Part shown: in pieces, positions 16,511 through 23,902 of the stretch
Position numbering within the stretch: position 1 is the stretch's first letter
How the letters are laid out: every line of letters begins with the position of its first letter
Assembly: GCA_016873315.1 (NCBI GenBank)
Contig: VGXL01000004.1
Location: 1-55,154, forward strand
Length of the DNA: 55,154 nucleotides
Direction: 5' to 3'
DNA from: Phycisphaerae bacterium
GTDB taxonomy: Bacteria > Planctomycetota > Phycisphaerae > Phycisphaerales > SM1A02
The notes under the pieces: generated by a model
What the model was told of the DNA's origin: nothing
Database searches by the model: none
The model's input: only the letters and a program-made list of their open reading frames with translations
Position numbers and translations under genes: made by a program

Positions 16511-17298
16511 GATGTTGCTCCTTGGGGTGCTCTTTCCTCTGGTTGGCGCGCGAGGAACCTGCGGACATCGGGCGGGCCGGAGTCGAGCAGTTCCTTGGGC
16601 GAGCCGATCGCCAGTTGGGTCTTCTTCGCACCACCGAGCACGACCATGCGATCGGCGATGGTGAAGATGCTGGGAAGTTCGTGGGTCACCACCACAAAGG
16701 TGCGACCGGTCGAACGCGCCAGACGCACGACCATCTGGTCGAACTCGGCGCTGCTGATGGGATCGAGGCCCGCACTGGGCTCGTCGAGGAAGACGATCCT
16801 CGGGTTCATGGCCAGAGCGCGCGCCACCGCGGCGCGCTTCTGCATGCCGCCCGAGAGTGCGCTGGGCATCTTGTTGCAATGCTCGTCGAGATCGACCATC
16901 GCGAGGAGCGAGAGCGCCAGCGAGTTCATCTCGGACCAGGTGCGCAAGCCCTGTTCCTCCATCGCGAGCCGAACGTTTTCAAGCACGGTCAATCCGCCGA
17001 ACAGCGCGCCGCCTTGGTACATGACGCCGATCGAGCGCCGAACCTGTTGGACAGCTTCGTCGCCGCCGGTGACCAGGTCATGGCCCGCGATCCGCAGCGT
17101 GCCGGACACAGGTGGCAGCAGCGTGATCATGGCCTTCATGAGCGTGCTCTTGCCGCACCCCGATCCGCCGCCGATGACGAACACCTCGCCCGGGGACACC
17201 GTGAAGTTGATCCCCGTCAGGACGGCGTGGCCGCCGTAGCCAACAGACAGGTCCTTGGCCTCGATGACGGTGTCGGCGGATGCGGCGGTGGTCAGCAT
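16507..17298 (-). CDS. mlaF: MlaF-like ABC transporter ATPase
   Basis: This 263-residue ATPase of the Mla/MCE lipid transporter shows Walker A GGSGCGKST, the Q-loop region MYQGGALFGGLTVLENV (a typical MlaF sequence), signature LSGGMQKRAAVARA, Walker B IVFLDEPSAGLDP and the H-loop VVTHELPSI. LSGGMQ and AGLDPI are diagnostic of the MlaF subgroup. It starts 3 nt after the MlaE stop and overlaps mlaD by 4 nt. It energises movement of phospholipids between the membranes; the direction is debated for the family. Confidence 0.94.
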   Translation of the reverse strand: MLTTAASADTVIEAKDLSVGYGGHAVLTGINFTVSPGEVFVIGGGSGCGKSTLMKAMITLLPPVSGTLRIAGHDLVTGGDEAVQQVRRSIGVMYQGGALFGGLTVLENVRLAMEEQGLRTWSEMNSLALSLLAMVDLDEHCNKMPSALSGGMQKRAAVARALAMNPRIVFLDEPSAGLDPISSAEFDQMVVRLARSTGRTFVVVTHELPSIFTIADRMVVLGGAKKTQLAIGSPKELLDSGPPDVRRFLARQPEERAPQGATS

Positions 17299-17301
17299 GG
17301 C

Positions 17302-18405
17302 TCAGATTCCGATGGCATGGAAGAGCGCCACAAGCACACCGTCGAGGATGATGATCGCCACGATTCCGGACACCACCGCGCGCGTGGTGCTTGCGCCGAC
17401 GGCGCCCGGACCGACTTGGGTTTGAAGTCCGGATCGGCAACCGATGCCACCAATGACGATCGCGAAGACGAAGGCCTTGAAGACCCCCTGTAGGAAATCC
17501 ACTTGGTCGATCGAATTGCGGACGCCTTGCAGATAGAGCTCAAGGCTCATGTCGCGCGCGACCATCGGAAGCCAGCCACCGAGCACGCCAGCGAACGACG
17601 CGAACACCGAGAGCAGCGGCGTGGTGATCGCCACCGCGAGAACGCGCGGGGTCACGAGGAAACGCTCTGGATTGAGCCCCATCGTGGTGAGCGCATTGAC
17701 TTCTTCGGTGACCTTCATCGTGCCGATCTCGGCGGCAAAGGCGCTGCCCGAGCGACCCGCGAGGATGATCGCGGTGATGAGTGGGCCGAGTTCACGGATG
17801 ATTGCGAAGCCCATGATCGTGGGCGTCTGGTCAGCCGCGCCGTAGCGATCGAGCGCAGGCATCATTTGATAGGCGATGATGAAACCCACGATCCCGCTCA
17901 ACAAGCATGTCACGGGCATCGAGTCGATGCCTGATTGGCCCATCACGCGAAGGAGATCGCGCCAACGAAGTGACTTCGGGTGCCGAAGGGCGTACGCCAG
18001 ATCGATCGCCGCCCCGCCGACAAACCGCACCGTGTCGGCGAGTTCGTCCAGCATGCGAAACGCCGTCTCGCCAACATCGCTCACAAAGTGCGAATCCTGC
18101 TCGCGTGGCTCCGGCGGCTTGTGCCCGACGGCGCGCTCGACGAGCGACGCCTGATCGGCCGACAGCCCACGCACTTCGATCGTGCCCCCAGCCCAGACCA
18201 CCGTGCGTCGGAGTTCCGCCAGGAGCAGAAGCCCGGTGCCACTGACCTCACGAAGCCCAGTGGCGTCGACCACGACGGATCCACTGCCGGCAGAGCGTGC
18301 GCGGCCGACGAGGTCCTCCCAGACTTCGCGCACGCGCGCGTCCTGAAGTTCGCCCTCGAGGACGATCACCGTCGGGCCGGAGGGACTCTGCACATCGGAA
18401 GGCAT
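17302..18405 (-). CDS. mlaE: MlaE-family permease with fused N-terminal STAS domain
   Basis: This 367-residue protein starts with about 95 residues matching a STAS domain (TVIVLEGELQDARVREVWED, then VVVDATGLREVSGTGLLLL), the fold of MlaB. The rest is an MlaE permease: GFIIAYQMMPALDRYGA, IIRELGPLITAIILAGRSGS (the EAA-like loop with conserved RELGP), AAEIGTMKVTEEVNAL, and PRVLAVAITTPLLSVFA. In E. coli MlaB and MlaE are separate proteins; here the regulatory subunit is fused to the channel. It is the first gene of the lipid transport operon, with TACATT 8 nt before the ATG. Confidence 0.93.
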   Translation of the reverse strand: MPSDVQSPSGPTVIVLEGELQDARVREVWEDLVGRARSAGSGSVVVDATGLREVSGTGLLLLAELRRTVVWAGGTIEVRGLSADQASLVERAVGHKPPEPREQDSHFVSDVGETAFRMLDELADTVRFVGGAAIDLAYALRHPKSLRWRDLLRVMGQSGIDSMPVTCLLSGIVGFIIAYQMMPALDRYGAADQTPTIMGFAIIRELGPLITAIILAGRSGSAFAAEIGTMKVTEEVNALTTMGLNPERFLVTPRVLAVAITTPLLSVFASFAGVLGGWLPMVARDMSLELYLQGVRNSIDQVDFLQGVFKAFVFAIVIGGIGCRSGLQTQVGPGAVGASTTRAVVSGIVAIIILDGVLVALFHAIGI

Positions 18406-18413
18406 CTGTCAGG

Positions 18414-18419
18414 AATGTA
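18414..18419 (-). promoter_or_regulatory. Putative -10 element of the mla-fahA operon
   Basis: The minus strand reads TACATT, 8 nt before the mlaE ATG. Only 37 bp separate mlaE from the end of the MFS gene, so the promoter must lie here or be shared with it. Confidence 0.4.
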
Positions 18420-18442
18420 GCCGCTCGTGTGGCGTGCAGGTG

Positions 18443-19831
18443 TCAGCGTTCGGTCCAGTCAAGACTCGTGCCGTAGGTCTCGCGCAAGCCGAACCAACCG
18501 AGCGCCGCTAGGGTCATCACGACAAGTCCCGTGATCGCCGCGGCCTGCCACGGGGCAGTTGGGTCATCGAGTCCGATCCACCCTTCGATCATCAGCCACA
18601 CTGCGCCGCTGCCGGCCGCCGACCAACGCACCACATTGGGCGCGGTCGTTGCGGCCGTGGCGCGCAAGTCCGTGCCGAAGTGCTCCGCCGCGGTCGTGAC
18701 GAACACGGCCCAGTAGCCGATGCCGAATCCGAGCAGGCCGATGATCGCGTACGTCAGTCCAAGATTCGCCTGCATCAGGCCAAGCGAGAAGTACGCGAGG
18801 AGGCTGAACGCCGTGATGCCGAGGAATGTTGCGATCGCAAGCCGTCTGGAGCGCCACCACTGGCTCGCCAGACCGCTCGCAAGGTCGCCCAGAGCCAAGC
18901 CGACATAGCACCACATGATCGCTCGGCCCGGAACGGGACGCTCGCTCTCGATGATGCCCATCGATCGCGCGATGACATCGCTGTACTTGACGCAGACGCC
19001 GACCACATACCAGATCGGTAGCGCGATGAGCACCACGCTCAGGTAGCGCACCAGTCGCTCGCGCGGCCAAAGCAGTCGCCAGACCGCCCCACGACCCGGC
19101 CGATGCGCTCGCTGCACGGCGCTGAACATGCCGCTCTCGACGACGCCAAACCGAAGGGCCAACAAGGCTAGGCCAAGCCCGCCGCCGATCAGAAACGAGG
19201 TGCGCCACGCGAAGACCTGCGTCACGAAGTAGCCAGCGATCGCTCCACAGATCCCGACGGCGGCAACGATCGTGGTCGCCACGCCACGCCGCTCGGGCGT
19301 GACGAGTTCAGCGACGAGCGTGATCCCAGCGCCCAGCTCGCCCGCAAGGCCGATGCCAGCCAGAACACGCAACACTTCGTATTGCCGGATCGCCGATCCG
19401 CACCCAATCCAGTGCAGGATGCGCAGCGGCCCGGATGGATCGATGTCCGTGATGAATCCGTTCAGCACGTTCGCGACGCTGTACAGCACGATGCTCCCGA
19501 AGAGCACCGACAGTCGACCGCGACGATCGCCGAGCACGCCCCAGATCACGCCACCCACGACGAGGCCGGTCGTCTGCAGCGTGTTGTCGAGCCAGACGCC
19601 CCAATCGCGAAGGAGCAGGTCCTGCGCAGCCGTGTCCAGCCCCGCAAGGCGCGGACCGAGCACCTCGCGCAGCGACTCCTTGCGGACCATGGCGAAAAGC
19701 AGCAGATCGAAAATGTCGACGAAGTAGCCGAGCGCAGCCACAACGACGGCGAGCATCGTCGACACGCGCGTCAGTGGGCCTGGTTGCGCGCTCACCGTGT
19801 TCGAATCGTGCTCGGTTCGATCGCCCATCAT
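18443..19831 (-). CDS. Major facilitator superfamily transporter
   Basis: This 462-residue protein has about 12 hydrophobic helices and MFS signatures: GVIWGVLGDRRGRLSVLFGS in loop 2-3 (the G...D..GRR motif) and RVLAGIGLAGELGAGITLVA, followed by ELVTPERRGVATTIV, typical of the sugar/acid symporter groups. The N-terminus (residues 1-25) is hydrophilic. An unusual internal segment, REVLGPRLAGLDTAAQDLLL, lies in the first periplasmic loop region. The substrate is unknown. The start is the first of two ATGs in tandem; GACACT lies 7 nt before the second (19828), so that one may be used. It is divergent from cdsA, with 71 bp between starts. Confidence 0.87.
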   Translation of the reverse strand: MMGDRTEHDSNTVSAQPGPLTRVSTMLAVVVAALGYFVDIFDLLLFAMVRKESLREVLGPRLAGLDTAAQDLLLRDWGVWLDNTLQTTGLVVGGVIWGVLGDRRGRLSVLFGSIVLYSVANVLNGFITDIDPSGPLRILHWIGCGSAIRQYEVLRVLAGIGLAGELGAGITLVAELVTPERRGVATTIVAAVGICGAIAGYFVTQVFAWRTSFLIGGGLGLALLALRFGVVESGMFSAVQRAHRPGRGAVWRLLWPRERLVRYLSVVLIALPIWYVVGVCVKYSDVIARSMGIIESERPVPGRAIMWCYVGLALGDLASGLASQWWRSRRLAIATFLGITAFSLLAYFSLGLMQANLGLTYAIIGLLGFGIGYWAVFVTTAAEHFGTDLRATAATTAPNVVRWSAAGSGAVWLMIEGWIGLDDPTAPWQAAAITGLVVMTLAALGWFGLRETYGTSLDWTER

Positions 19832-19890
19832 CGGGAGTGTCGCAGCGCGCGGCCCACCGCGCCAGTCGGCCCTGGCACTGCGTGACTGAC

Positions 19891-19896
19891 TAGCAT
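19891..19896 (+). promoter_or_regulatory. Putative -10 element of cdsA
   Basis: TAGCAT ends 6 nt before the cdsA ATG and no Shine-Dalgarno intervenes. A leaderless transcript is predicted. Confidence 0.4.
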
Positions 19897-19902
19897 CCGG
19901 GC

Positions 19903-20793
19903 ATGCTCTGGCAGCGACTCATCACTGGACCCTTGCTGATCCTGATGCTCGTCGGGCTGGTGTGGTTGGACGAAACGGCATCGACCCCGATGGTCATCGC
20001 CCCTGGCGGGGACGAGATTCCATTCGCGCCGCGCGGCACCGTGTTGCTCGCGATGTGCGCGCTCGTCGTTGCGCCGCTCCTCGCGCGAGAGATCGCGGGC
20101 ATGCTCTCGCGCGCAGGCTCGGCCGTGCACGAATGGCCGTGCATGCTCGCCGCCGTGCTCGGCGTGTGCTCGATGTGGTTCCTTGGCAGCGCTGCCACGG
20201 TGAACACGAAGGTCGCCGGTGCGGTCGTGGCGATCCCCTTGGCGCTGATCACGCTGATGTCGTTCGCACTCATGCAGCGACGAACCGCAGCGGGTGCATC
20301 GTCGACCGTGGCGGGTGTGCTGCTGTCCTGGGCGTACGCAGGCCTGCCGTGGGCGTTCTGGATCGCGCTCGATCGCGCGCAGGGTCCAGCCGTCCTCGCC
20401 GGCGCGATCCTGACGGTGAAGTCGACGGACATCGGCGCGTATTTCACAGGCATGACGCTCGGTCGCACCAAGTTGATCCCGTGGCTGAGCCCAGGCAAGT
20501 CACGCGAAGGCTTCGTGGGTGGTCTGGTGACGGGCGCGGGCATCGGCGCGCTGTTCGCGTGGTGGTCGACGGATTGCACTTGGGTCGCAACGCCCATCGA
20601 TCCCGTCCGCGGTGCCGTCACCGGCGCGATCTTCGGCATTCTTGGGCCGATCGGCGATCTTGCCGAGTCGCTGTTCAAGCGCGAGGCGCGGGTCAAGGAC
20701 AGCGGCAACCTGCTCCCTGGCATGGGTGGCGTGCACGATGTGGCCGACAGTCTGCTGCTGACGGCCCCCGCTGCGTGGCTGCTGTTGGCCTGA
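19903..20793 (+). CDS. cdsA: Phosphatidate cytidylyltransferase
   Basis: This membrane enzyme makes CDP-diacylglycerol from phosphatidate and CTP, the branch point to all phospholipids. The 296-residue protein has multiple hydrophobic helices and the CdsA signature near its C-terminus: SLFKREARVKDSGNLLPGMG, then GVHDVADSLL, matching S..KR...KD.G.LLPGHGG..DR.DS. Here the usual His is Met and DR is DV. Upstream, VKSTDIGAYFTGMTLGRTKL and SPGKSREGFVGGL are typical. It is followed after 71 bp by the zinc-ribbon protein gene. Confidence 0.94.
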   Translation: MLWQRLITGPLLILMLVGLVWLDETASTPMVIAPGGDEIPFAPRGTVLLAMCALVVAPLLAREIAGMLSRAGSAVHEWPCMLAAVLGVCSMWFLGSAATVNTKVAGAVVAIPLALITLMSFALMQRRTAAGASSTVAGVLLSWAYAGLPWAFWIALDRAQGPAVLAGAILTVKSTDIGAYFTGMTLGRTKLIPWLSPGKSREGFVGGLVTGAGIGALFAWWSTDCTWVATPIDPVRGAVTGAIFGILGPIGDLAESLFKREARVKDSGNLLPGMGGVHDVADSLLLTAPAAWLLLA

Positions 20794-20849
20794 ACGCCCA
20801 CGGGAATGCACGCGAGAACGCAGGTACGAACGCGGGCGCGTCCTTCCGG

Positions 20850-20855
20850 TACGCT
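20850..20855 (+). promoter_or_regulatory. Putative -10 element of the zinc-ribbon protein gene
   Basis: TACGCT ends 9 nt before the ATG at 20865. Confidence 0.35.
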
Positions 20856-20864
20856 TGCGCGATC

Positions 20865-21605
20865 ATGAGTGTCATCGCAGCCCTGCGGAATCTCCAGCGT
20901 GTCGACAGCCAGGTTCGAGCCCTCAGCACCCGTCTCGACGGTGCGGCCGACGCGCTGGCATCGCGCGAGCGAGAAGTGACCGCGGCGAATGCCAAGCTCG
21001 CTGAGGCGGAGTCGATTCATCGCCAACTGCTGGCCAGCGCGAAGAACCTGGAAGCCGAGAGCGGAACCTTCAAGTCCCGCATCGAGTCACTGCGTGTGGA
21101 ACTGAACGCCACCTCGAAAAAGTCTCAGTACGACGCCATTCTCGCCGAGATGGGCGCCCTGCAGGAGAAGCGCGACGAACGCGACGGTCAGGCGCTGGAG
21201 TTCATGACCAAGGCCGACACCCAGCAAGCGCGCATCAACGATGCGACTGCGCACCGCGACGAACGCGTGCGTCGCCGTGATGCGGCCAAGACCGAACACG
21301 AGCAGCGCAAGGCCGACATCGCCGATCGCTTGACGGAACTTCGCCGCGAGCGTGAAGAGGCCGCCGTGCAAGTTCCGGCCAAGGAACTGGCGCTCTTCAA
21401 CTCGGTCGCCGACGAACACGAAGGCGAAGCGATGTCCGAAGTCATCGAGCTCAGCGCACGACACCGCGAGTACAGCTGCGGCGTGTGCAACATCGAGTTG
21501 CCGCCGCGTGCATTCGCCGCGCTGATCGGCAACAACGACACGATCACCTGCTGCCCAAGCTGCCGCCGGATCCTCTTCTTGGATCTGGCTGCGAAGGCAG
21601 AGTGA
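20865..21605 (+). CDS. Coiled-coil C4 zinc-ribbon protein (CdsZ/DUF164-like)
   Basis: In this 246-residue protein, residues about 1-185 form a long charged coiled coil (RNLQRVDSQVRALSTRLDGA and onward). A compact zinc ribbon follows, with Cys pairs in YSCGVCNIELPP and TCCPSCRRILF. This is the layout of COG1579 proteins, predicted nucleic-acid-associated and linked in some bacteria to ribosome or RNA functions. A conserved KSQYDAILAEMGALQ block, where the family reads NKEY.AL..EI..L, supports the call. The ATG at 20865 is chosen for its promoter element and because the coiled coil begins there; the frame is open far upstream inside cdsA. Confidence 0.85.
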   Translation: MSVIAALRNLQRVDSQVRALSTRLDGAADALASREREVTAANAKLAEAESIHRQLLASAKNLEAESGTFKSRIESLRVELNATSKKSQYDAILAEMGALQEKRDERDGQALEFMTKADTQQARINDATAHRDERVRRRDAAKTEHEQRKADIADRLTELRREREEAAVQVPAKELALFNSVADEHEGEAMSEVIELSARHREYSCGVCNIELPPRAFAALIGNNDTITCCPSCRRILFLDLAAKAE

Positions 21606-21617
21606 GTTCACAGATCC

Positions 21618-21633
21618 GCTCGCCCTTGCGAGC
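21618..21633. terminator. Stem-loop after the zinc-ribbon protein gene
   Basis: GCTCGC and GCGAGC pair around CCTT, 12 nt after the stop codon. No U-run follows. The 129 bp between the two convergent genes hold nothing else clear. Confidence 0.4.
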
Positions 21634-21734
21634 CGCGACTGCGGTGTGATGGCGTAGGTCCGTTGGCCCTTTTCAGCCGCGAAGGCCGCGCGAGTCCCTG
21701 CGCACACCTGACTTCGTGACACTTCAGCGCGGCG

Positions 21735-22169
21735 TCACTCGAAGCCGAGCTCGGCGAGTTCTTCTTCCGAGAGTCCAAAGTGGTGGCCGATTTCGTGCAG
21801 GACGGTGATGCGGATCTGCCGCATGACCTCGTCTTCGCCGCCGAACGCTTGGCCATCCTCGTCGAGTCCCGGTTCCCAGCCGCCGGCCTCGTCGATGATG
21901 CCTCGGCGGAAGACGTGAATCGTCTCGGGCAGATCGCCACTCGCATCGTGACGCCGCTCCGTGAGCGGGACACCTGAGTAGAGCCCGCACAGATCATCGA
22001 GCTCTGGGTCCATGCCCAACTCCTCGAGCAGTTCAGCACTCGGGCAGTCGTCCACGATCAACGGCGCTTCATCGAGCAGCGCATGCAACCGAGGTGGCAG
22101 CGAACTCATGACGAGGTCCATGAGTCGGTCGAAACGGTTGCGCTCCCAGTTGGGAAGGTGCTCGCTCAT
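21735..22169 (-). CDS. Minimal zinc metallopeptidase (zincin_1/MmcQ-neighbour type)
   Basis: This 144-residue protein carries the zinc motif HEIGHHFGLSEEEL at its C-terminus, within VLHEIGHHFG, which is the PF06262-type minimal zincin (ITVLHEIGHHFGL..E.L). Upstream, TIHVFRRGI also fits the family (I.LY...I). Small acidic proteases of this type are widespread in bacteria and their substrates are unknown. I use the ATG at 22169 rather than a GTG two codons earlier, because AGGA lies about 9 nt upstream. It starts 46 bp after pyrD on the same strand and is probably co-transcribed. Confidence 0.87.
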   Translation of the reverse strand: MSEHLPNWERNRFDRLMDLVMSSLPPRLHALLDEAPLIVDDCPSAELLEELGMDPELDDLCGLYSGVPLTERRHDASGDLPETIHVFRRGIIDEAGGWEPGLDEDGQAFGGEDEVMRQIRITVLHEIGHHFGLSEEELAELGFE

Positions 22170-22215
22170 GACCACATCCTGGGACGACGGATCGAGTCCA
22201 CACCAACGCGATGCG

Positions 22216-23154
22216 TCATGACCAGTCCGGAGCGCTCAGATCGACCGCGCCGACAAGGTCCATGATCGACGACGCGCCTTGGCGCTGGACCCAGGCGTCG
22301 AGGTCGCGCGCGACCGTTGCGGGACCGGCCGGGTCGACGAAGAGCGAGGTTCCCATGCCCACCAGCGTGGCGCCGGCAAGCACGAGTTCCGCCGCATCGC
22401 GCCAATCCATCACGCCGCCGAGACCGATGATGGGCTTCCCCGCGTCGCGGGCGACCTGCGTATAGACCTCATGCACCATGCGCACGGCGATCGGATGGAT
22501 CGCTGGTCCACTGAGCCCGCCTTTGCCGCGCGAGAGTCGCGTGCGGCGCGTCTCGGGATCGATCGCCATGGCCTGAACGGTGTTGATGAGCGTCAGCGCA
22601 TCGGCGCCGCCGTCGATCGCACCCCGCGCGAGCCCGACGATATCGCCCGTGTTCGGCGTGAGTTTGACGATCAGCGGTTTGGTGGTGACCGACCGAAGCG
22701 TCGAAGTCAGACCGCGCAGGAGGTCGGGCGAGTCGCTGAACTGCAGCCCCGTCGAGGTATTCGGGCAGCTGGCGTTGATCTCGATCGCCGCCATGTCGTC
22801 GAGTGCGTCGAAGGCACGCACGACCGCGGCGTAGTCCTCGATCGAATGCCCCGCAACGCTGCCGATGATTCTGCACGGCACGCGGGATGCACGGCACCAC
22901 TTCTCACGGACGAACGCCTCGACACCAACGTTGGCGAGTCCGATCGCGTTGAGCATGCCGCCCTTGGCGCCGATGATCCGCCAAGGCTTGTTGCCCTCGC
23001 GCGGCTCTGGCGTGATGCTCTTGGTCGTGATGGCACCAAGCGAACGCAGGTCCAGCGCATCGGCGAGCTCATCGAGGTAGCCACATGTGCCCGCTGCGGC
23101 CACAAGCGGCGAGCCGAAGTCGATGCCCAGAGCGTGCACGCGCAGGCGATGCAT
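22216..23154 (-). CDS. pyrD: Dihydroorotate dehydrogenase (class 1)
   Basis: This enzyme oxidises dihydroorotate to orotate in pyrimidine synthesis. The 312-residue protein has the FMN barrel pattern: GSPLVAAAGTCGY, GAITTKSITPEPREGN, the catalytic-loop segment AIEINASCPNT (class 1 enzymes use a Cys base, here in NASCPNTSTG), LIVKLTPNTGDI, ALTLINTVQAM, LSGPAIHPIAVRMV, and PIIGLGGVMDWRDA with MGTSLFVDP for phosphate binding. The Cys base and the RLSRGKGGLSGPAI segment place it in class 1B. The partner PyrK is not adjacent. The start is supported by TAGAAC 7 nt upstream. It is divergent from the TPR-YggX gene with 41 bp between starts. Confidence 0.94.
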   Translation of the reverse strand: MHRLRVHALGIDFGSPLVAAAGTCGYLDELADALDLRSLGAITTKSITPEPREGNKPWRIIGAKGGMLNAIGLANVGVEAFVREKWCRASRVPCRIIGSVAGHSIEDYAAVVRAFDALDDMAAIEINASCPNTSTGLQFSDSPDLLRGLTSTLRSVTTKPLIVKLTPNTGDIVGLARGAIDGGADALTLINTVQAMAIDPETRRTRLSRGKGGLSGPAIHPIAVRMVHEVYTQVARDAGKPIIGLGGVMDWRDAAELVLAGATLVGMGTSLFVDPAGPATVARDLDAWVQRQGASSIMDLVGAVDLSAPDWS

Positions 23155-23161
23155 GGACGGA

Positions 23162-23167
23162 GTTCTA
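23162..23167 (-). promoter_or_regulatory. Putative -10 element of pyrD
   Basis: The minus strand reads TAGAAC, 7 nt before the pyrD ATG. It is the same hexamer as at apt, another nucleotide-metabolism gene. Confidence 0.4.
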
Positions 23168-23183
23168 GCAGGTGCCGCACGGC

Positions 23184-23189
23184 TATGCT
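23184..23189 (+). promoter_or_regulatory. Putative -10 element of the TPR-YggX gene
   Basis: TATGCT ends 6 nt before the ATG at 23196. The divergent pyrD and TPR-YggX promoters are about 16 bp apart. Confidence 0.45.
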
Positions 23190-23195
23190 TCGGGC

Positions 23196-23840
23196 ATGAG
23201 CACGCCCGACCGCATCGCGCAGTTCGAGAAGATGGCCTCGGCCGACCCGAGCAACGAGATGGCTCACTTCAGCCTGGGCAACGCGTACCTGCAGGTCGGC
23301 CGCTATGCCGAGAGCGCGCAGAGCCTGGAGCGGTGCATCGCGATCAATCCTGAGATGAGCAAGGCCTATCAACTCTGCGGTCAGGCGATGATCGGTGCCG
23401 GCTGGGAAGACAAGGCCGTGGCTGTGCTGATGACTGGCTACGACGTCGCCGCGCGCAAAGGCGACCGACTGCCGCAGGAAGCGATCGCCGGGATGCTTCG
23501 CTCGATCGGCCGCGAACCGCCGAAGGTCGAACGACCGGTCGATGCAGCGGCGGAAGCACTGCGCGCCAGTGGAGTCTTTGTGTGCGGCCGCACCGGGCGC
23601 CCTGGATCCAAGCTCCCGTCGCCGCCTTTCCGTGGGCCCGTCGGACAGTGGATCTTCGACCATGTCAGCGCTGAAACATGGCGCGACTGGATCGGCCAAG
23701 GCACGAAGGTCATCAATGAACTTCGCCTGGACTTCAGCCGCGACAGCGATCAGGAGATCTACGACCGCCACATGCGGGAGTACCTGGGCATCGACGATGA
23801 ACTGCTCGCGCAGTTGCGCACAACTGCCACGAAAGTTTGA
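23196..23840 (+). CDS. TPR domain fused to an Fe(II)-trafficking (YggX-like) domain
   Basis: In this 214-residue protein, residues 20-95 read as tetratricopeptide repeats (NEMAHFSLGNAYLQVGRYAE, then SAQSLERCIAINPEMSKAYQ). Residues about 126-200 match YggX end to end: FVCGRTG aligns with the N-terminal I.C......L, then PPFRGPVGQWIFDHVSAETW (YggX P..GELGKRIY..IS..AW), RDWIGQGTKVINELRL (W...QT.LINE..L) and YDRHMREYLG (E.EM..FLF). Cys130 sits at the position of the YggX redox Cys. YggX proteins are about 90 residues, act alone and protect Fe-S clusters from oxidative damage. Here the domain is joined to a protein-binding module. I use the ATG with TATGCT 6 nt upstream. Confidence 0.8.
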   Translation: MSTPDRIAQFEKMASADPSNEMAHFSLGNAYLQVGRYAESAQSLERCIAINPEMSKAYQLCGQAMIGAGWEDKAVAVLMTGYDVAARKGDRLPQEAIAGMLRSIGREPPKVERPVDAAAEALRASGVFVCGRTGRPGSKLPSPPFRGPVGQWIFDHVSAETWRDWIGQGTKVINELRLDFSRDSDQEIYDRHMREYLGIDDELLAQLRTTATKV

Positions 23841-23843
23841 TCG

Positions 23844-23879
23844 GCGCCCACCGGCGCACACGGCAGCGTCACGCGACGC
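23844..23879. terminator. Paired GC-rich stem-loops between convergent genes
   Basis: GCGCC/GGCGC around CACC (23844-23857) and GCGTC/GACGC around ACGC (23866-23879) form two adjacent short hairpins right after the TPR-YggX stop. They lie before the end of the convergent BatA-like gene. Confidence 0.35.
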
Positions 23880-23902
23880 GTGTTGACTGAGGGCTCAGCG
23901 CG

